Assembly (NCBI GenBank): GCA_017961235.1
Contig: JAGCXQ010000029.1
Span: 1-59,625 of the forward strand
Source of the DNA: Clostridiales bacterium
GTDB taxonomy: Bacteria > Bacillota > Clostridia > Saccharofermentanales > Saccharofermentanaceae
DNA: 59,625 nucleotides
Direction of reading: 5' to 3'
Positions 8,532 to 17,998 of the stretch are shown piece after piece. How positions within the stretch are numbered: the stretch's first letter is position 1; the number at the start of each line of letters is the position of its first letter. The position numbers and the translations under genes were made by a program. Under the pieces are notes generated by a model. It saw only the letters and a program-made list of their open reading frames with translations. It had not been told where the DNA came from and made no database searches.

Positions 8532-11027
8532 ATGTCTGATAATCATCCGAACGGCAGGGCTTCCCGCCAGCCGTCCGGCAACAATAGTAACAACCAGAAA
8601 AGACCGCGTTCCGGATCCGCGCCAAGACAGGCAGCGGCTTCGGATGCGACTATGCACCGTTCCACGTCCGGAAACGCATCTGTCGGTTCCGGATACTCCC
8701 GTGAGCAGATCTATGACCGTTCCCGTGCCAAAGCGGCTGCCGCCGCCCAGCAGAAGCGCTCTACGATCCCCTGCGCCCCGGAAGACTCCGCACTCGCAGA
8801 TGAGCTGCGTTCCCGACTGAAGGGAAAGCCTACCCGTGCCGCGCATAACAGACACTGGTATGTCGAGGTCATGCAGGCATTCTTCACGATCATTAAGACC
8901 GCGCTGATCCTGCTCCTCTGTGTCAGTTTCCTCGTCGGCGGATTTGGCGGCGGTATGCTGATCGGATATATCTCCACGACGACGCCTCTTTCGATCGCCG
9001 ATATCTCGATGACCGACTCTGTAGAGACGTCCTTCGTTTATGACAGCAACGGCACCGTGATCGCCAAGCTCACCGGAAGTGAGAACGTAGATCGTATCTA
9101 TGTCGCCTACACGGATGTTAAGAATACGTATATCGATGAAGCCATCATGGCGATCGAGGATGAACGTTTCCTCGAGCACTCCGGTATTGACGTCCAGCGA
9201 ATCGGAAGCGCAGTTCTCTCCGCTCTTTTTAATGGCGGTACCGCTTCCCACGGTGGTTCCACGATCACCCAGCAGACCGTAAAGCTCATCACCGGTCAGG
9301 ACCAGAGATCCACCCAGCGCAAGGTGCAGGAGTGGTTCTCCGCGATGACGCTCGAGCAGCAGCTCAGCAAAGATGAGATCATGCAGCTTTATATCAACCT
9401 GGCGCCGATGGGCAATAACTATGTAGGTATCGAGGCCGGTGCACAGAACTATTTCGGTAAGAATGCAAAAGAACTCTCCCTCGCGGAGTGTGCTTTCCTC
9501 GCAGGTCTTCCGAAGAGCCCGTCGTACTATAATCCGCTCCGTGAATCCGGCAGAAGAAACGCTATGCGACGCATGCGTATCGTTCTGACCAAGATGTACG
9601 AGCTGGGAAATATCACCCAGGAAGAATACGAGAATGCGCTGAATACAGAGCTGGTATTTAAGACCAAATCCACTTCCTCGGCCACCTCGATCAACTCCTA
9701 CTTCGTCGAGTATGCTGTTTCCGAGGTCATCACCGATCTCCAGCACGAAAGAAATATCAGCCGTACTCTCGCTGCTACCACTGTATATAACCGCGGTTAC
9801 CACATCTACACCACTATGGAGGCAGATGTACAGGCAGTCATGGATGAAGCCTTTACCACGCAGTCCCTGTTCCAGACCGATCCGGAATCTCTCGAGGATT
9901 ACCCGGAGAAGCCGCAGGGCGGTATGGTCGTCATCAACGTCAAGACCGGTGCGATCGCCGGTATGCAGGGAGGATATGGTGAAAAGACCGTTAACCTCGG
10001 CACCAACCGTGCTGTAGATGCGAAGCGTCAGCCCGGATCTTCCATAAAGCCGCTGATCGATTATGCTCCTGCCATCGAGCTCGGACGTATCACTCCGTCC
10101 ATGATCTATGACGATAAGGAATCCCATCTCGATCCTTCGAACCCAGACAAAGTCTGGCCGAAGAATTCCGACGGCAAGTTCAAGGGCCCGATGACCATCC
10201 GTCAGGCCGTATCCTCTTCAAGAAATACCATCGCCGTTATGGTCTGGAATGACATCGGCCCGTCGATGGCGCTGTGGTTCTTAAACGAAGTTGGTATCGA
10301 CCGTCTGACGGAACAGTACCCTTCGACGGCAATCGGTGGTTTTAACCAGGGTATGTCTCCTCTGGAAATGGCCGCCGCCTATACTACATTTGCTACCGGC
10401 GGAACATATACGGAGCCATATGCATATACCAAGGTCCTCGACAGCGATGGAAACGTCGTTCTCGAGCATATCGCTAACCCGCACCGCGTGTATCGTGAGG
10501 ATACTTCGTTCCTGATGACCAGTATGCTCCAGGATGTTATCACCTCCGGTACTGCGAAGGACAAAGTATTACCGATCAAGAACTCGGACGGGGAAAATAT
10601 CGCCGTTGCAGGTAAGACCGGTACAACAGACGATAACGTCGATAAGTGGTTCTGCGGATATACACCTTACTATGCGGCCGCTGTCTGGTACGGCTACGAT
10701 AACCGTCTCCGTACGACAGAGATCCCGAAGGGAGACAGAAATAACGCCCAGCTGATCTGGAACTTCGTCATGCAGAAGATCCATATGAATATGCCTGGTG
10801 CGGAGTTCCCTATTCCGGACAATGTAACGAAGGAGACAGTCTGCACCGCGTCCGGCATGAAGGCAACAGAATACTGCAAAGAGGCAGACACGGATATAAC
10901 GGATTACTTTATCGTCGGTAACTATCTGACTCCGCAGAACGACTGCACTTACCATCTGGCACCTACTCCGACACCGGAGCCTTCTCCGACGCCGGATCCG
11001 AATATACCGCGATTGCCGAACGGCTGA
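8532..11027 (+). CDS. Class A penicillin-binding protein (PBP1A type)
   Basis: This is a bifunctional peptidoglycan synthase of about 831 residues. It has a basic, Ala/Ser/Gln-rich cytoplasmic N-terminus of about 100 residues and one transmembrane helix. The GT51 glycosyltransferase domain includes AIEDERFLEHSGID, GGSTITQQTVKL and QRKVQEWF. The transpeptidase domain has SxxK in PGSSIKP, SxN in SSRNT and KTG in GKTGTTDDNVDKWF. A Pro/Thr-rich tail of PTPTPEPSPTP type ends the protein. I use the ATG at 8532, which is preceded by AGAAGG at good spacing, rather than the in-frame GTG at 8484. It is the first gene of a cell-envelope operon, 27 bases ahead of the YidC/LTA-like fusion. Confidence 0.95.
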   Translation: MSDNHPNGRASRQPSGNNSNNQKRPRSGSAPRQAAASDATMHRSTSGNASVGSGYSREQIYDRSRAKAAAAAQQKRSTIPCAPEDSALADELRSRLKGKPTRAAHNRHWYVEVMQAFFTIIKTALILLLCVSFLVGGFGGGMLIGYISTTTPLSIADISMTDSVETSFVYDSNGTVIAKLTGSENVDRIYVAYTDVKNTYIDEAIMAIEDERFLEHSGIDVQRIGSAVLSALFNGGTASHGGSTITQQTVKLITGQDQRSTQRKVQEWFSAMTLEQQLSKDEIMQLYINLAPMGNNYVGIEAGAQNYFGKNAKELSLAECAFLAGLPKSPSYYNPLRESGRRNAMRRMRIVLTKMYELGNITQEEYENALNTELVFKTKSTSSATSINSYFVEYAVSEVITDLQHERNISRTLAATTVYNRGYHIYTTMEADVQAVMDEAFTTQSLFQTDPESLEDYPEKPQGGMVVINVKTGAIAGMQGGYGEKTVNLGTNRAVDAKRQPGSSIKPLIDYAPAIELGRITPSMIYDDKESHLDPSNPDKVWPKNSDGKFKGPMTIRQAVSSSRNTIAVMVWNDIGPSMALWFLNEVGIDRLTEQYPSTAIGGFNQGMSPLEMAAAYTTFATGGTYTEPYAYTKVLDSDGNVVLEHIANPHRVYREDTSFLMTSMLQDVITSGTAKDKVLPIKNSDGENIAVAGKTGTTDDNVDKWFCGYTPYYAAAVWYGYDNRLRTTEIPKGDRNNAQLIWNFVMQKIHMNMPGAEFPIPDNVTKETVCTASGMKATEYCKEADTDITDYFIVGNYLTPQNDCTYHLAPTPTPEPSPTPDPNIPRLPNG

Positions 11028-11054
11028 TACCGCAGAAGAAAAGGAGAACCATCA

Positions 11055-13838
11055 TTGTCATTTCCAGGTTTGCTTTATCAGTTCTTCATAGCCCCGCTAG
11101 AGCTGCTATTTGAGTTTATATACAGTTATGCTTACGGCATCATCGGCAATATCGGCTTATCTATTATTCCGCTGAGCCTTGCGGTCAATTTCCTTCTGCT
11201 GCCCTTTTATGACAGAGCGGAGCAGATCCAGAAAGAGGAGCACGTGCGCTCGGAGAAAATGGCTCCCGGCATCGCTCATCTGAAGAAGACTTTTTCCGGT
11301 GACAAGCGCTTCATGATCCTCCAGACATACTACCGGCAGAATCACTATTCTCCGCTTTATGCTCTTCGGAGTTCTTTTGCATTGTTTCTTGAGATCCCGT
11401 TCTTCATCGCCGCGTATCATTTTCTTTCCAACTACACGCTGATGACCGGCGCCAAGCTGGGACCTCTTACGAGCCTCGGCAAGCCGGACGGACTTCTTAC
11501 CATCGCCGGATTCTCGATCAATGTCCTGCCGATCCTCATGACCGTGATCAACATCGTTTCGAGCAGCATCTTTGCGAGGGGCTATTCTTTCAGCGAGAAG
11601 ATCCGCATGTATATCCTGGCATTTGTCTTCCTCGTTCTTCTTTACCGTTCTCCCTCGGGCCTTGTCTTCTACTGGACATTGAACCAGGTGTTCTCTCTGG
11701 TGAAGAATCTGATCAATGCTTCGAAGAACAGGCGAAAAGCACTGGACATCGCTTTCTCGCTTCTTGCCCTGACATTCCTTCTTTACGCCTTTGTATTCTT
11801 TAAGGGATCCGCACAGAACAGACTGATCATCATGGTATTTGCGATCCTTCTGATCATCCCCGTGCTTCTGGCGCACTCCACTTCCTTTAAGAAAAATCAG
11901 GACACTCCGGCAAAAGCACTCGCTGATGTCCCTTCTACGAAGATCTTCCTTTTCTCTTCTCTCTTCATGGCAGTAGCGACAGGACTCCTTCTCCCCTCTA
12001 TGATCATCGGCTCTTCGCCGAGTGAATTTGTCATCTTCGAGGAGTGCCACTCCCCGATCCGGTATATCGTCATGTCTTTTGTCATGGCACTGGGCTTTTT
12101 CGTGCTGTGGTGCGGTATGTTCTACTATCTCTCCACGGAAAAAGTCAGAAGAAAATTCGCAGCCGTTCTCTGCTTCCTTTCGATCAGTGGTATTACCGGG
12201 TATCTTTTCTTCGGCAAGACCCTCCCCTTCTTAAGTGAATCACTCGTCTTCGACGGAGGACTGGAATACCCGCTGAAGGATATGCTCCTGGATCTTCTTG
12301 CTGTTATTCTGATCATTGCCCTTATTACTCTGATCTGGAAAAAAAGAGCGAAGATGCTCTCCTTCATGATGCTCGTTCTTGTCATCGGCGGAGTCGGTAT
12401 CAGCGGCTTTTACATCCACCGCATCAATAATACCGTCCCCCATGTTCTGGAGACGATCGAGCGTGAAAGAAGCAAGCAGGTCTCCTTCCCTCTCAGCAGA
12501 AATGGAAAGAATGTCGTCGTGATCATGATGGACCGTGCCATGAGCTGCTATATTCCTTATCTCTTCAATGAAGATCCGCATCTGGTCGAACAGTTTGACG
12601 GCTTTACCTACTATCCCAATACTCTGTCATTCGGTGCTACGACCAACATCGGCTCACCGGCGCTCTTCGGAGGATATGAATACCAGCCGAAGAATATGAA
12701 TGCCAGAGACGATCTTTCCCTGGAGCAGAAGCAGAACGAAGCGCTGCGCGTCATGCCGGTGCTTTTCGATGATGCGGGATATGATGTCACGGTCTGCGAA
12801 CCGCCATATGCCGGATATAAGATGCCATCGGATCTTTCGATCTATGACGACCATCCGGATATCAAGTCGTACCTTGCAGAATACGGTCAGTTCTGGAGCG
12901 ATCCGCGGGCGACATCCTGTAAGAAGCATATCTGGAAGAGAAATTTCTTCTGCTACAGCTTCATCCGCATGCTGCCGCTCGTGTCCCAGCAGAGCCTCTA
13001 CGACGGCGGATTCTACCACGATCCGAACTGGCTGATGAATACGATCTATTCGACGCAGTACAGAACCGGCGATCATACGGCAGTCGGTGAATATGCATCG
13101 TTTATGAATGCATATTCTTTCCTCAAATCCGTGCCGGACATCACTACGATCAATGACAGTTCCGAGAACCATTTCCTGATGTTCGCCAACCATACGGCGC
13201 ATAATATTACCATGCTTCAGGAGCCGGAGTATGTGCCTGACCTGCGTGTCAATAATACCGATTACGACTTGGCGCATGAGGACCGCTTCACAGTAAACGG
13301 CAGAATGATCGCTATGGACGGCGGTTTCGAGCTTGCTTCGTACCAGTGCAATATGGCTGCGCTCCGTGAGCTCGGTAAATGGTTCGATTATCTGAGAGCC
13401 GAGGGCATATATGACAACACCCGTATCATCCTCGTGTCCGACCACGGCTTCATGAATGAACACTTCGAAGATCTTCTTATCGGCAATCACTACGAAGGGA
13501 AGTTCTCTTTCAACTGTGAAAATATCATCGCGTACAATGCCCTTCTTATGGTCAAGGATTTCGGAAGCACCGGCTTTACCACGGATAACACGTTTATGAC
13601 AAATGCCGATACTCCGGTGCTCGCCTTTGAGAACCTGATCCGTGATCCGGTCAATCCGGCTACCGGAAATCCGATCAATAGCGACGGTAAGTTCGCGGAT
13701 AAACTGCATGTCATGTACACAGACGACTGGAGACCGATGACGAATAACGGAAACCGGTACGCCCCCGGTGTCTGGTTCGGTGTTTCCAATCAGGACATCT
13801 TCGATCCGAAGAACTGGGAAGACGAAGGTATTGAATAG
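11055..13838 (+). CDS. YidC/Oxa1-like domain fused to an LTA-synthase-like phosphotransferase domain (copy 1)
   Basis: The protein is 927 residues. Residues 1-225 match the YidC/Oxa1 fold: LSIIPLSLAVNFLLLPFYDRAEQIQKEE, NHYSPLYALRSSFALFLEIPFFIAAYHF and PSGLVFYWTLNQ. The residue normally Arg in TM1 (TxxxRLxLxP) is Asn. Several extra membrane helices follow (about 235-470). The external domain (about 484-900) belongs to the alkaline phosphatase/sulfatase/LTA synthase superfamily: NVVVIMMDR (metal Asp), GATTNIGSPALFGG near 526-540 (candidate Thr nucleophile) and VSDHG near 795 (metal Asp/His). Such domains move phosphoglycerol or phosphoethanolamine from lipids. The start is TTG with GGAG 8 bases upstream, supported by collinear alignment with copy 2. 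Confidence 0.85.
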   Translation: MSFPGLLYQFFIAPLELLFEFIYSYAYGIIGNIGLSIIPLSLAVNFLLLPFYDRAEQIQKEEHVRSEKMAPGIAHLKKTFSGDKRFMILQTYYRQNHYSPLYALRSSFALFLEIPFFIAAYHFLSNYTLMTGAKLGPLTSLGKPDGLLTIAGFSINVLPILMTVINIVSSSIFARGYSFSEKIRMYILAFVFLVLLYRSPSGLVFYWTLNQVFSLVKNLINASKNRRKALDIAFSLLALTFLLYAFVFFKGSAQNRLIIMVFAILLIIPVLLAHSTSFKKNQDTPAKALADVPSTKIFLFSSLFMAVATGLLLPSMIIGSSPSEFVIFEECHSPIRYIVMSFVMALGFFVLWCGMFYYLSTEKVRRKFAAVLCFLSISGITGYLFFGKTLPFLSESLVFDGGLEYPLKDMLLDLLAVILIIALITLIWKKRAKMLSFMMLVLVIGGVGISGFYIHRINNTVPHVLETIERERSKQVSFPLSRNGKNVVVIMMDRAMSCYIPYLFNEDPHLVEQFDGFTYYPNTLSFGATTNIGSPALFGGYEYQPKNMNARDDLSLEQKQNEALRVMPVLFDDAGYDVTVCEPPYAGYKMPSDLSIYDDHPDIKSYLAEYGQFWSDPRATSCKKHIWKRNFFCYSFIRMLPLVSQQSLYDGGFYHDPNWLMNTIYSTQYRTGDHTAVGEYASFMNAYSFLKSVPDITTINDSSENHFLMFANHTAHNITMLQEPEYVPDLRVNNTDYDLAHEDRFTVNGRMIAMDGGFELASYQCNMAALRELGKWFDYLRAEGIYDNTRIILVSDHGFMNEHFEDLLIGNHYEGKFSFNCENIIAYNALLMVKDFGSTGFTTDNTFMTNADTPVLAFENLIRDPVNPATGNPINSDGKFADKLHVMYTDDWRPMTNNGNRYAPGVWFGVSNQDIFDPKNWEDEGIE

Positions 13839-13874
13839 GTATAAAAAGATATTGGGAAGTAAGAGGTTGAGTTT

Positions 13875-15134
13875 ATGAGATTATACATTGATCCCGGTAC
13901 GGGAAGTATGTTATTTGCCATAGTGATCGGACTGATCGGCGTACTTATCTATTTTCTAAAAGGACTCCTCGTCAAGATCCGCTTTCTCATCAGCGGCGGC
14001 AAGAAGTCCTCGATGGACGCCAAGACGATCCCGCTCGTCATTTTCTCAGATGACAAGCGGTACTGGCCTGTATTTCTCCCGATCGTAAGAGAGCTCGATT
14101 CTCGTGGTTTTGATGTAGTATATATGACTGCATCCAAGGACGATCCGGTCCTCACCTGCGAAGATTATCCGCATCTCAAGGCACAGTTCATCGGCGAGGG
14201 AAACCGTGCTTTTGCCAAGCTGAATTTCCTTAATGCTACGATGGTCCTGTCCACCACGCCGGGCCTCGACGTATATCAGTGGAAGCGCTCCAAGTACGTC
14301 AAATACTATGTGCATACGATGCATGCTCCGGAGGCAGGTCTTCCGATGTATGAGGTCTTCGGTATGGACTACTACGATGCGATCCTTCTGAACTGCGTGC
14401 ATCAGGAGGAAGATATCCGCGCTCTTGAGAAGCTTCGTGATCTTCCTGCCAAAGAACTGCACTATGTTGGTATCCCGTTCATGGACGAGAAACTGAAGAA
14501 AGTAAGGAATATGGATCCGGTCCCGGAGCACGAAAGAACGATCCTTCTCGCGCCTTCGTGGGGCTCTAACTCCATCCTGAACCGTTTCGGTTCTTCCGCG
14601 ATAAAAGCACTGCTGGACACGGGCTATCACATCATTATCCGTCCGCATCCGCAGACCTTCCAGTCCGAGACGGAGATGGTCGAAGCCCTGATGAAGGAGT
14701 TCCCGGATTCTGACCAGCTCGAGTGGAACAGAGACACGGATAACTATCCGGTGCTTGCCCGCTCCGACCTCATGATCTCCGACTTCTCAGGTGTCATCTA
14801 TGAGTTTGCTTTCCTTTTTGACAAGCCGGTCATCTGCGCACTGCAGGACTTTGATAAGTCAAAGTACGATGTATGGTGGCTGGACACTCCGGCATGGAAG
14901 CTCGAGTATATTCCTCAGATGGGCGCGATCCTGACCGAGGATAACGTGAAAAACATGAAGAGCCTGATCGACTCTGTTATCGACGACAAGCAATACGCCG
15001 AGAACAGAAGAAAGATCAAGAAAGATGTCTGGCTGCATCCGGAAGAAGGTGCAGTAAGGGTCGTGGATTATCTTCTGGACAAATATGCAGAGCTGACGAA
15101 GACTGACGATCCAGAAGAAGGCGGTAAGCTATGA
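13875..15134 (+). CDS. CDP-glycerol glycerophosphotransferase (TagB/TagF family), membrane-anchored
   Basis: The protein is 419 residues. The N-terminus is a membrane anchor starting IDPGTGSMLF and continuing as one long hydrophobic helix to about residue 35. The GT-B-like catalytic part has the family motifs RPHPQ (about 256-260) and SDFSGVIYE (about 301-310), plus an ILLAPSWGSNS strand-loop. Family members polymerise or prime poly(glycerol-phosphate), or add polyol-phosphate to envelope glycans, on the cytoplasmic face of the membrane. It lies between the two YidC/LTA-like fusions and its stop overlaps the start of the second (ATGA), so the three are co-translated. The acceptor and product cannot be read from sequence. 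Confidence 0.88.
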   Translation: MRLYIDPGTGSMLFAIVIGLIGVLIYFLKGLLVKIRFLISGGKKSSMDAKTIPLVIFSDDKRYWPVFLPIVRELDSRGFDVVYMTASKDDPVLTCEDYPHLKAQFIGEGNRAFAKLNFLNATMVLSTTPGLDVYQWKRSKYVKYYVHTMHAPEAGLPMYEVFGMDYYDAILLNCVHQEEDIRALEKLRDLPAKELHYVGIPFMDEKLKKVRNMDPVPEHERTILLAPSWGSNSILNRFGSSAIKALLDTGYHIIIRPHPQTFQSETEMVEALMKEFPDSDQLEWNRDTDNYPVLARSDLMISDFSGVIYEFAFLFDKPVICALQDFDKSKYDVWWLDTPAWKLEYIPQMGAILTEDNVKNMKSLIDSVIDDKQYAENRRKIKKDVWLHPEEGAVRVVDYLLDKYAELTKTDDPEEGGKL

Positions 15135-17914
15135 CCTTTCTTTCATTTCTTTATCAGCTGATCATAGCGCCGCTCGAGATTCTCTTCGAGATGATCTACA
15201 GTTTCTCATACCATATTATGGGTAATGTCGGACTTTCCATCATCCCGCTGAGCCTGATCATCAATTTCCTGCTCCTTCCGTTTTATAACCGTGCCGACCA
15301 GATCCAGAAGGAACAGCACGATAAGGAAGCGAAGCTGGCACCGGGCATCGAGCATCTGAAAAAAGCCTTTAAGGGCGATAAGCGGTTCATGATCCTTCAA
15401 ACATACTACCGCCAGAACCACTATTCTCCGCTTTCCGCAGTCAGAAGTTCTTTTGCCGTATTCCTGGAGATCCCTTTCTTCATTGCGGCCTATCACTTCC
15501 TTTCGAATTTTAAGACACTGCAGGGAGCATCACTCGGCCCTCTTACCGATCTTGGAAGCCCGGATGCACTGATCTGTATCGCCGGTGTATCCATCAATGT
15601 GCTTCCGATCCTGATGACACTCATCAATATCGTTTCCAGCAAGATCTATGCCAAGGATCTGTCGAGAAAGGACGAGTTTCGGATGTACGCCATCTCGCTG
15701 GTCTTTCTGATCCTCCTGTACCGTTCCCCTTCAGGACTTGTTTTCTACTGGACACTCAATCAGATCTTCTCCCTTCTTAAGAATGTCGTCAAAGCATCCG
15801 ATAATAAGCAGACACTTCTGGATATCCTTCTCATCTTCCTGAGCATGATGATCCTGATCTATGCGCTCCTGATCTTTGACGGAAGCGCGAGTGACCTCAA
15901 GCTTCTCCTGATCATCGCGCTGCTGCCGCTGATCTATCTTCTCTTAAGCCACCGCGCATCGAAGAAGCAGAAACCTCTGGAAGAAAAGACGGAGAAAAAG
16001 CCTGTTCCCTATGGCCATATTTTCTTTTCGTCCGCACTTTTCCTCGCTCTTCTGACCGGCATCTTCATCCCGTCCTCTGTCGTCGTTTCATCGCCGTCGG
16101 AGTTCGTGGTATTTACCGCTTATAAATCGCCGCTTAATTTCATCATCCTTACCTGCGCGCTGGCGGTTGGTTTTTTCGTCATCTGGTGCGGACTTTTCTA
16201 CTATCTTTCGACAAAGAAGATCCGCCGCATATTCTCGATTTCTATGTGTGCGATCGCCCTCTGCTCGATCCTGAACTTCTATCTTTCCGGAAGACACCTC
16301 TCCTTCATGGACAGCAGCCTTTCTATCCTTGGCGGCCTGAACTTCCCGAAGAAAGAGACGCTCATCGATCTTATTCTCATACCTGTTATTGTCGCAGTCA
16401 TCATCTTCATATGGAAAAAGCGCGCATCGATTCTTCCGTATGCGCTTTTGTTCCTCAGTCTTGGAACAGCGGCCGTCGGTGTACGGAATATGGTCTCCAT
16501 CTCTCGGGCCATGCCCAGGATCAAGATGATTCTCGAAAAAGAGAACAGTAAGAAAGCCACCTTCAATCTAAGCAAAGAGGGCAAGAACGTCGTCGTGATC
16601 ATGCTCGACCGCGCGATCTCCTGCTATGTGCCTTACCTTCTAAATGAACGCCCGGAGCTCCGCCAGCAGTTTGACGGATTTACCTGGTACCCGAATACCA
16701 TCTCCTTCGGCGGAACCACCAACACCGGCTCTCCTGCCCTCTTCGGCGGATACGAGTACCAGCCGATGAATATGAATGCGAGATCTGACCTTCCGCTGGC
16801 AGAAAAACAGAATGAAGCGCTGCGCGTGATGCCGGTGCTTTTCGATGAGGCGGGATATGATGTCACCGTCTGTGACCCGCCATATGCCGGGTATTCCACA
16901 CCTCCGGATCTGTCGATCTACGACGATCACCCGAACATTCACGCATACCTGACACAGTACGGCCAGTACTGGGATAACGAACAGAATCACAAGCGTCAGA
17001 ACCATATCTGGGACAGAAACTTCTTCTGCTATGGTTTCTCGAGGATCCTGCCTCTGCCCGCCCAGAAGATCATCTACGATAACGGAATATACCATGATCC
17101 GAACTGGAAGACGGACTCTCTTTATCAGACACAGTATATCTTCGCGGACGAGAGCACACACGGTATCTGCGCCGAGTTTATGTATTCATATGCATTCCTG
17201 CAGTCGCTCGTGGATACCACGACGATCACGGAGGGTAATGAAAACACCTTTATGATGATGGACAACTGCACCACACATAACGTCGTTCTTCTCCAGCAGC
17301 CGGAATATGAACCTGAGATGCGGACAAATAACCATGAGTATAACGAAGCCCATAAGGACCGCTTCACGGTCGATGGCGAATCGATCTCGATGACTTCCTA
17401 CTTCCAGATGGCGCACTACCACAGCAATATGGCCGCTTATATCCAGCTCGGAAAGTGGTTCGACTATCTCCGTGAGCAGGGCGTATATGATAACACGAGG
17501 ATCATCATCGTATCCGACCACGGCTACTATCTCGAGCATATGGAGGAGCTCGTCCGCGGACAGAAGTATGTAAAAGCGATCGACCAGAATCCGGAAGATA
17601 TGCTCGCTTACAATGCTCTCCTCATGGTGAAGGACTTCGACAGTACCGGCTTTACCGTCGATAATACATTCATGACGAATGCCGACACACCGGTCCTGGC
17701 CTTTGAAGATCTGATTAAAGATCCGGTCAATCCGGCCACGGGAAACCCGATCAACAGCGATCGGAAATTCGATGACAAGCTCTTCATCATGTACACCCCT
17801 GACTGGCGTATCAATACCAACAACGGCAATACTTACTCCAAGGGCATCTGGTATTCGCTGAAAAACCAGTACATCTTCGATCCCGATAACTGGGAAGAAG
17901 AAGGCGTATGGTGA
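15131..17914 (+). CDS. YidC/Oxa1-like domain fused to an LTA-synthase-like phosphotransferase domain (copy 2)
   Basis: This is a paralogue of the 11055-13838 product with the same length (927 residues) and the same domain order. The YidC-like part has PLSLIINFLLLPFYNRADQIQ, NHYSPLSAVRSSFAVFLEIPFF and PSGLVFYWTLNQ; Asn again replaces the usual groove Arg. The catalytic domain has NVVVIMLDR at about 484, GGTTNTGSPALFGG at about 526 and VSDHG at about 793. The YidC and phosphotransferase parts are well conserved between copies, while the linker helices (about 225-480) diverge most, as expected for an old duplication with kept function. It starts with ATG inside the stop of the glycerophosphotransferase gene and ends the operon. 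Confidence 0.86.
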   Translation: MTFLSFLYQLIIAPLEILFEMIYSFSYHIMGNVGLSIIPLSLIINFLLLPFYNRADQIQKEQHDKEAKLAPGIEHLKKAFKGDKRFMILQTYYRQNHYSPLSAVRSSFAVFLEIPFFIAAYHFLSNFKTLQGASLGPLTDLGSPDALICIAGVSINVLPILMTLINIVSSKIYAKDLSRKDEFRMYAISLVFLILLYRSPSGLVFYWTLNQIFSLLKNVVKASDNKQTLLDILLIFLSMMILIYALLIFDGSASDLKLLLIIALLPLIYLLLSHRASKKQKPLEEKTEKKPVPYGHIFFSSALFLALLTGIFIPSSVVVSSPSEFVVFTAYKSPLNFIILTCALAVGFFVIWCGLFYYLSTKKIRRIFSISMCAIALCSILNFYLSGRHLSFMDSSLSILGGLNFPKKETLIDLILIPVIVAVIIFIWKKRASILPYALLFLSLGTAAVGVRNMVSISRAMPRIKMILEKENSKKATFNLSKEGKNVVVIMLDRAISCYVPYLLNERPELRQQFDGFTWYPNTISFGGTTNTGSPALFGGYEYQPMNMNARSDLPLAEKQNEALRVMPVLFDEAGYDVTVCDPPYAGYSTPPDLSIYDDHPNIHAYLTQYGQYWDNEQNHKRQNHIWDRNFFCYGFSRILPLPAQKIIYDNGIYHDPNWKTDSLYQTQYIFADESTHGICAEFMYSYAFLQSLVDTTTITEGNENTFMMMDNCTTHNVVLLQQPEYEPEMRTNNHEYNEAHKDRFTVDGESISMTSYFQMAHYHSNMAAYIQLGKWFDYLREQGVYDNTRIIIVSDHGYYLEHMEELVRGQKYVKAIDQNPEDMLAYNALLMVKDFDSTGFTVDNTFMTNADTPVLAFEDLIKDPVNPATGNPINSDRKFDDKLFIMYTPDWRINTNNGNTYSKGIWYSLKNQYIFDPDNWEEEGVW

Positions 17915-17937
17915 TTCATCCGTAGAAAAAAACGAAA

Positions 17938-17978
17938 GAAAAACCTCTGAGCGTCTCCGCCCGGAGGTTTTTTCTTTC
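17938..17978. terminator. Bidirectional rho-independent terminator
   Basis: AAAAAACCTC (17938-17947) pairs with GAGGTTTTTT (17964-17973), with T-rich flanks on both strands. It separates the end of the envelope operon (+) from the end of the GH94 operon (-) and can serve both. Confidence 0.85.
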
Positions 17979-17998
17979 GTCCTCAATTCTACTATTGG

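Noticed and set aside
8397..10127. Minus-strand open frame of 576 codons opposite the penicillin-binding protein
   Set aside because: It covers the GT51 and transpeptidase coding region, has low-quality composition rich in Arg, Asp and Gly, and lacks a ribosome site.
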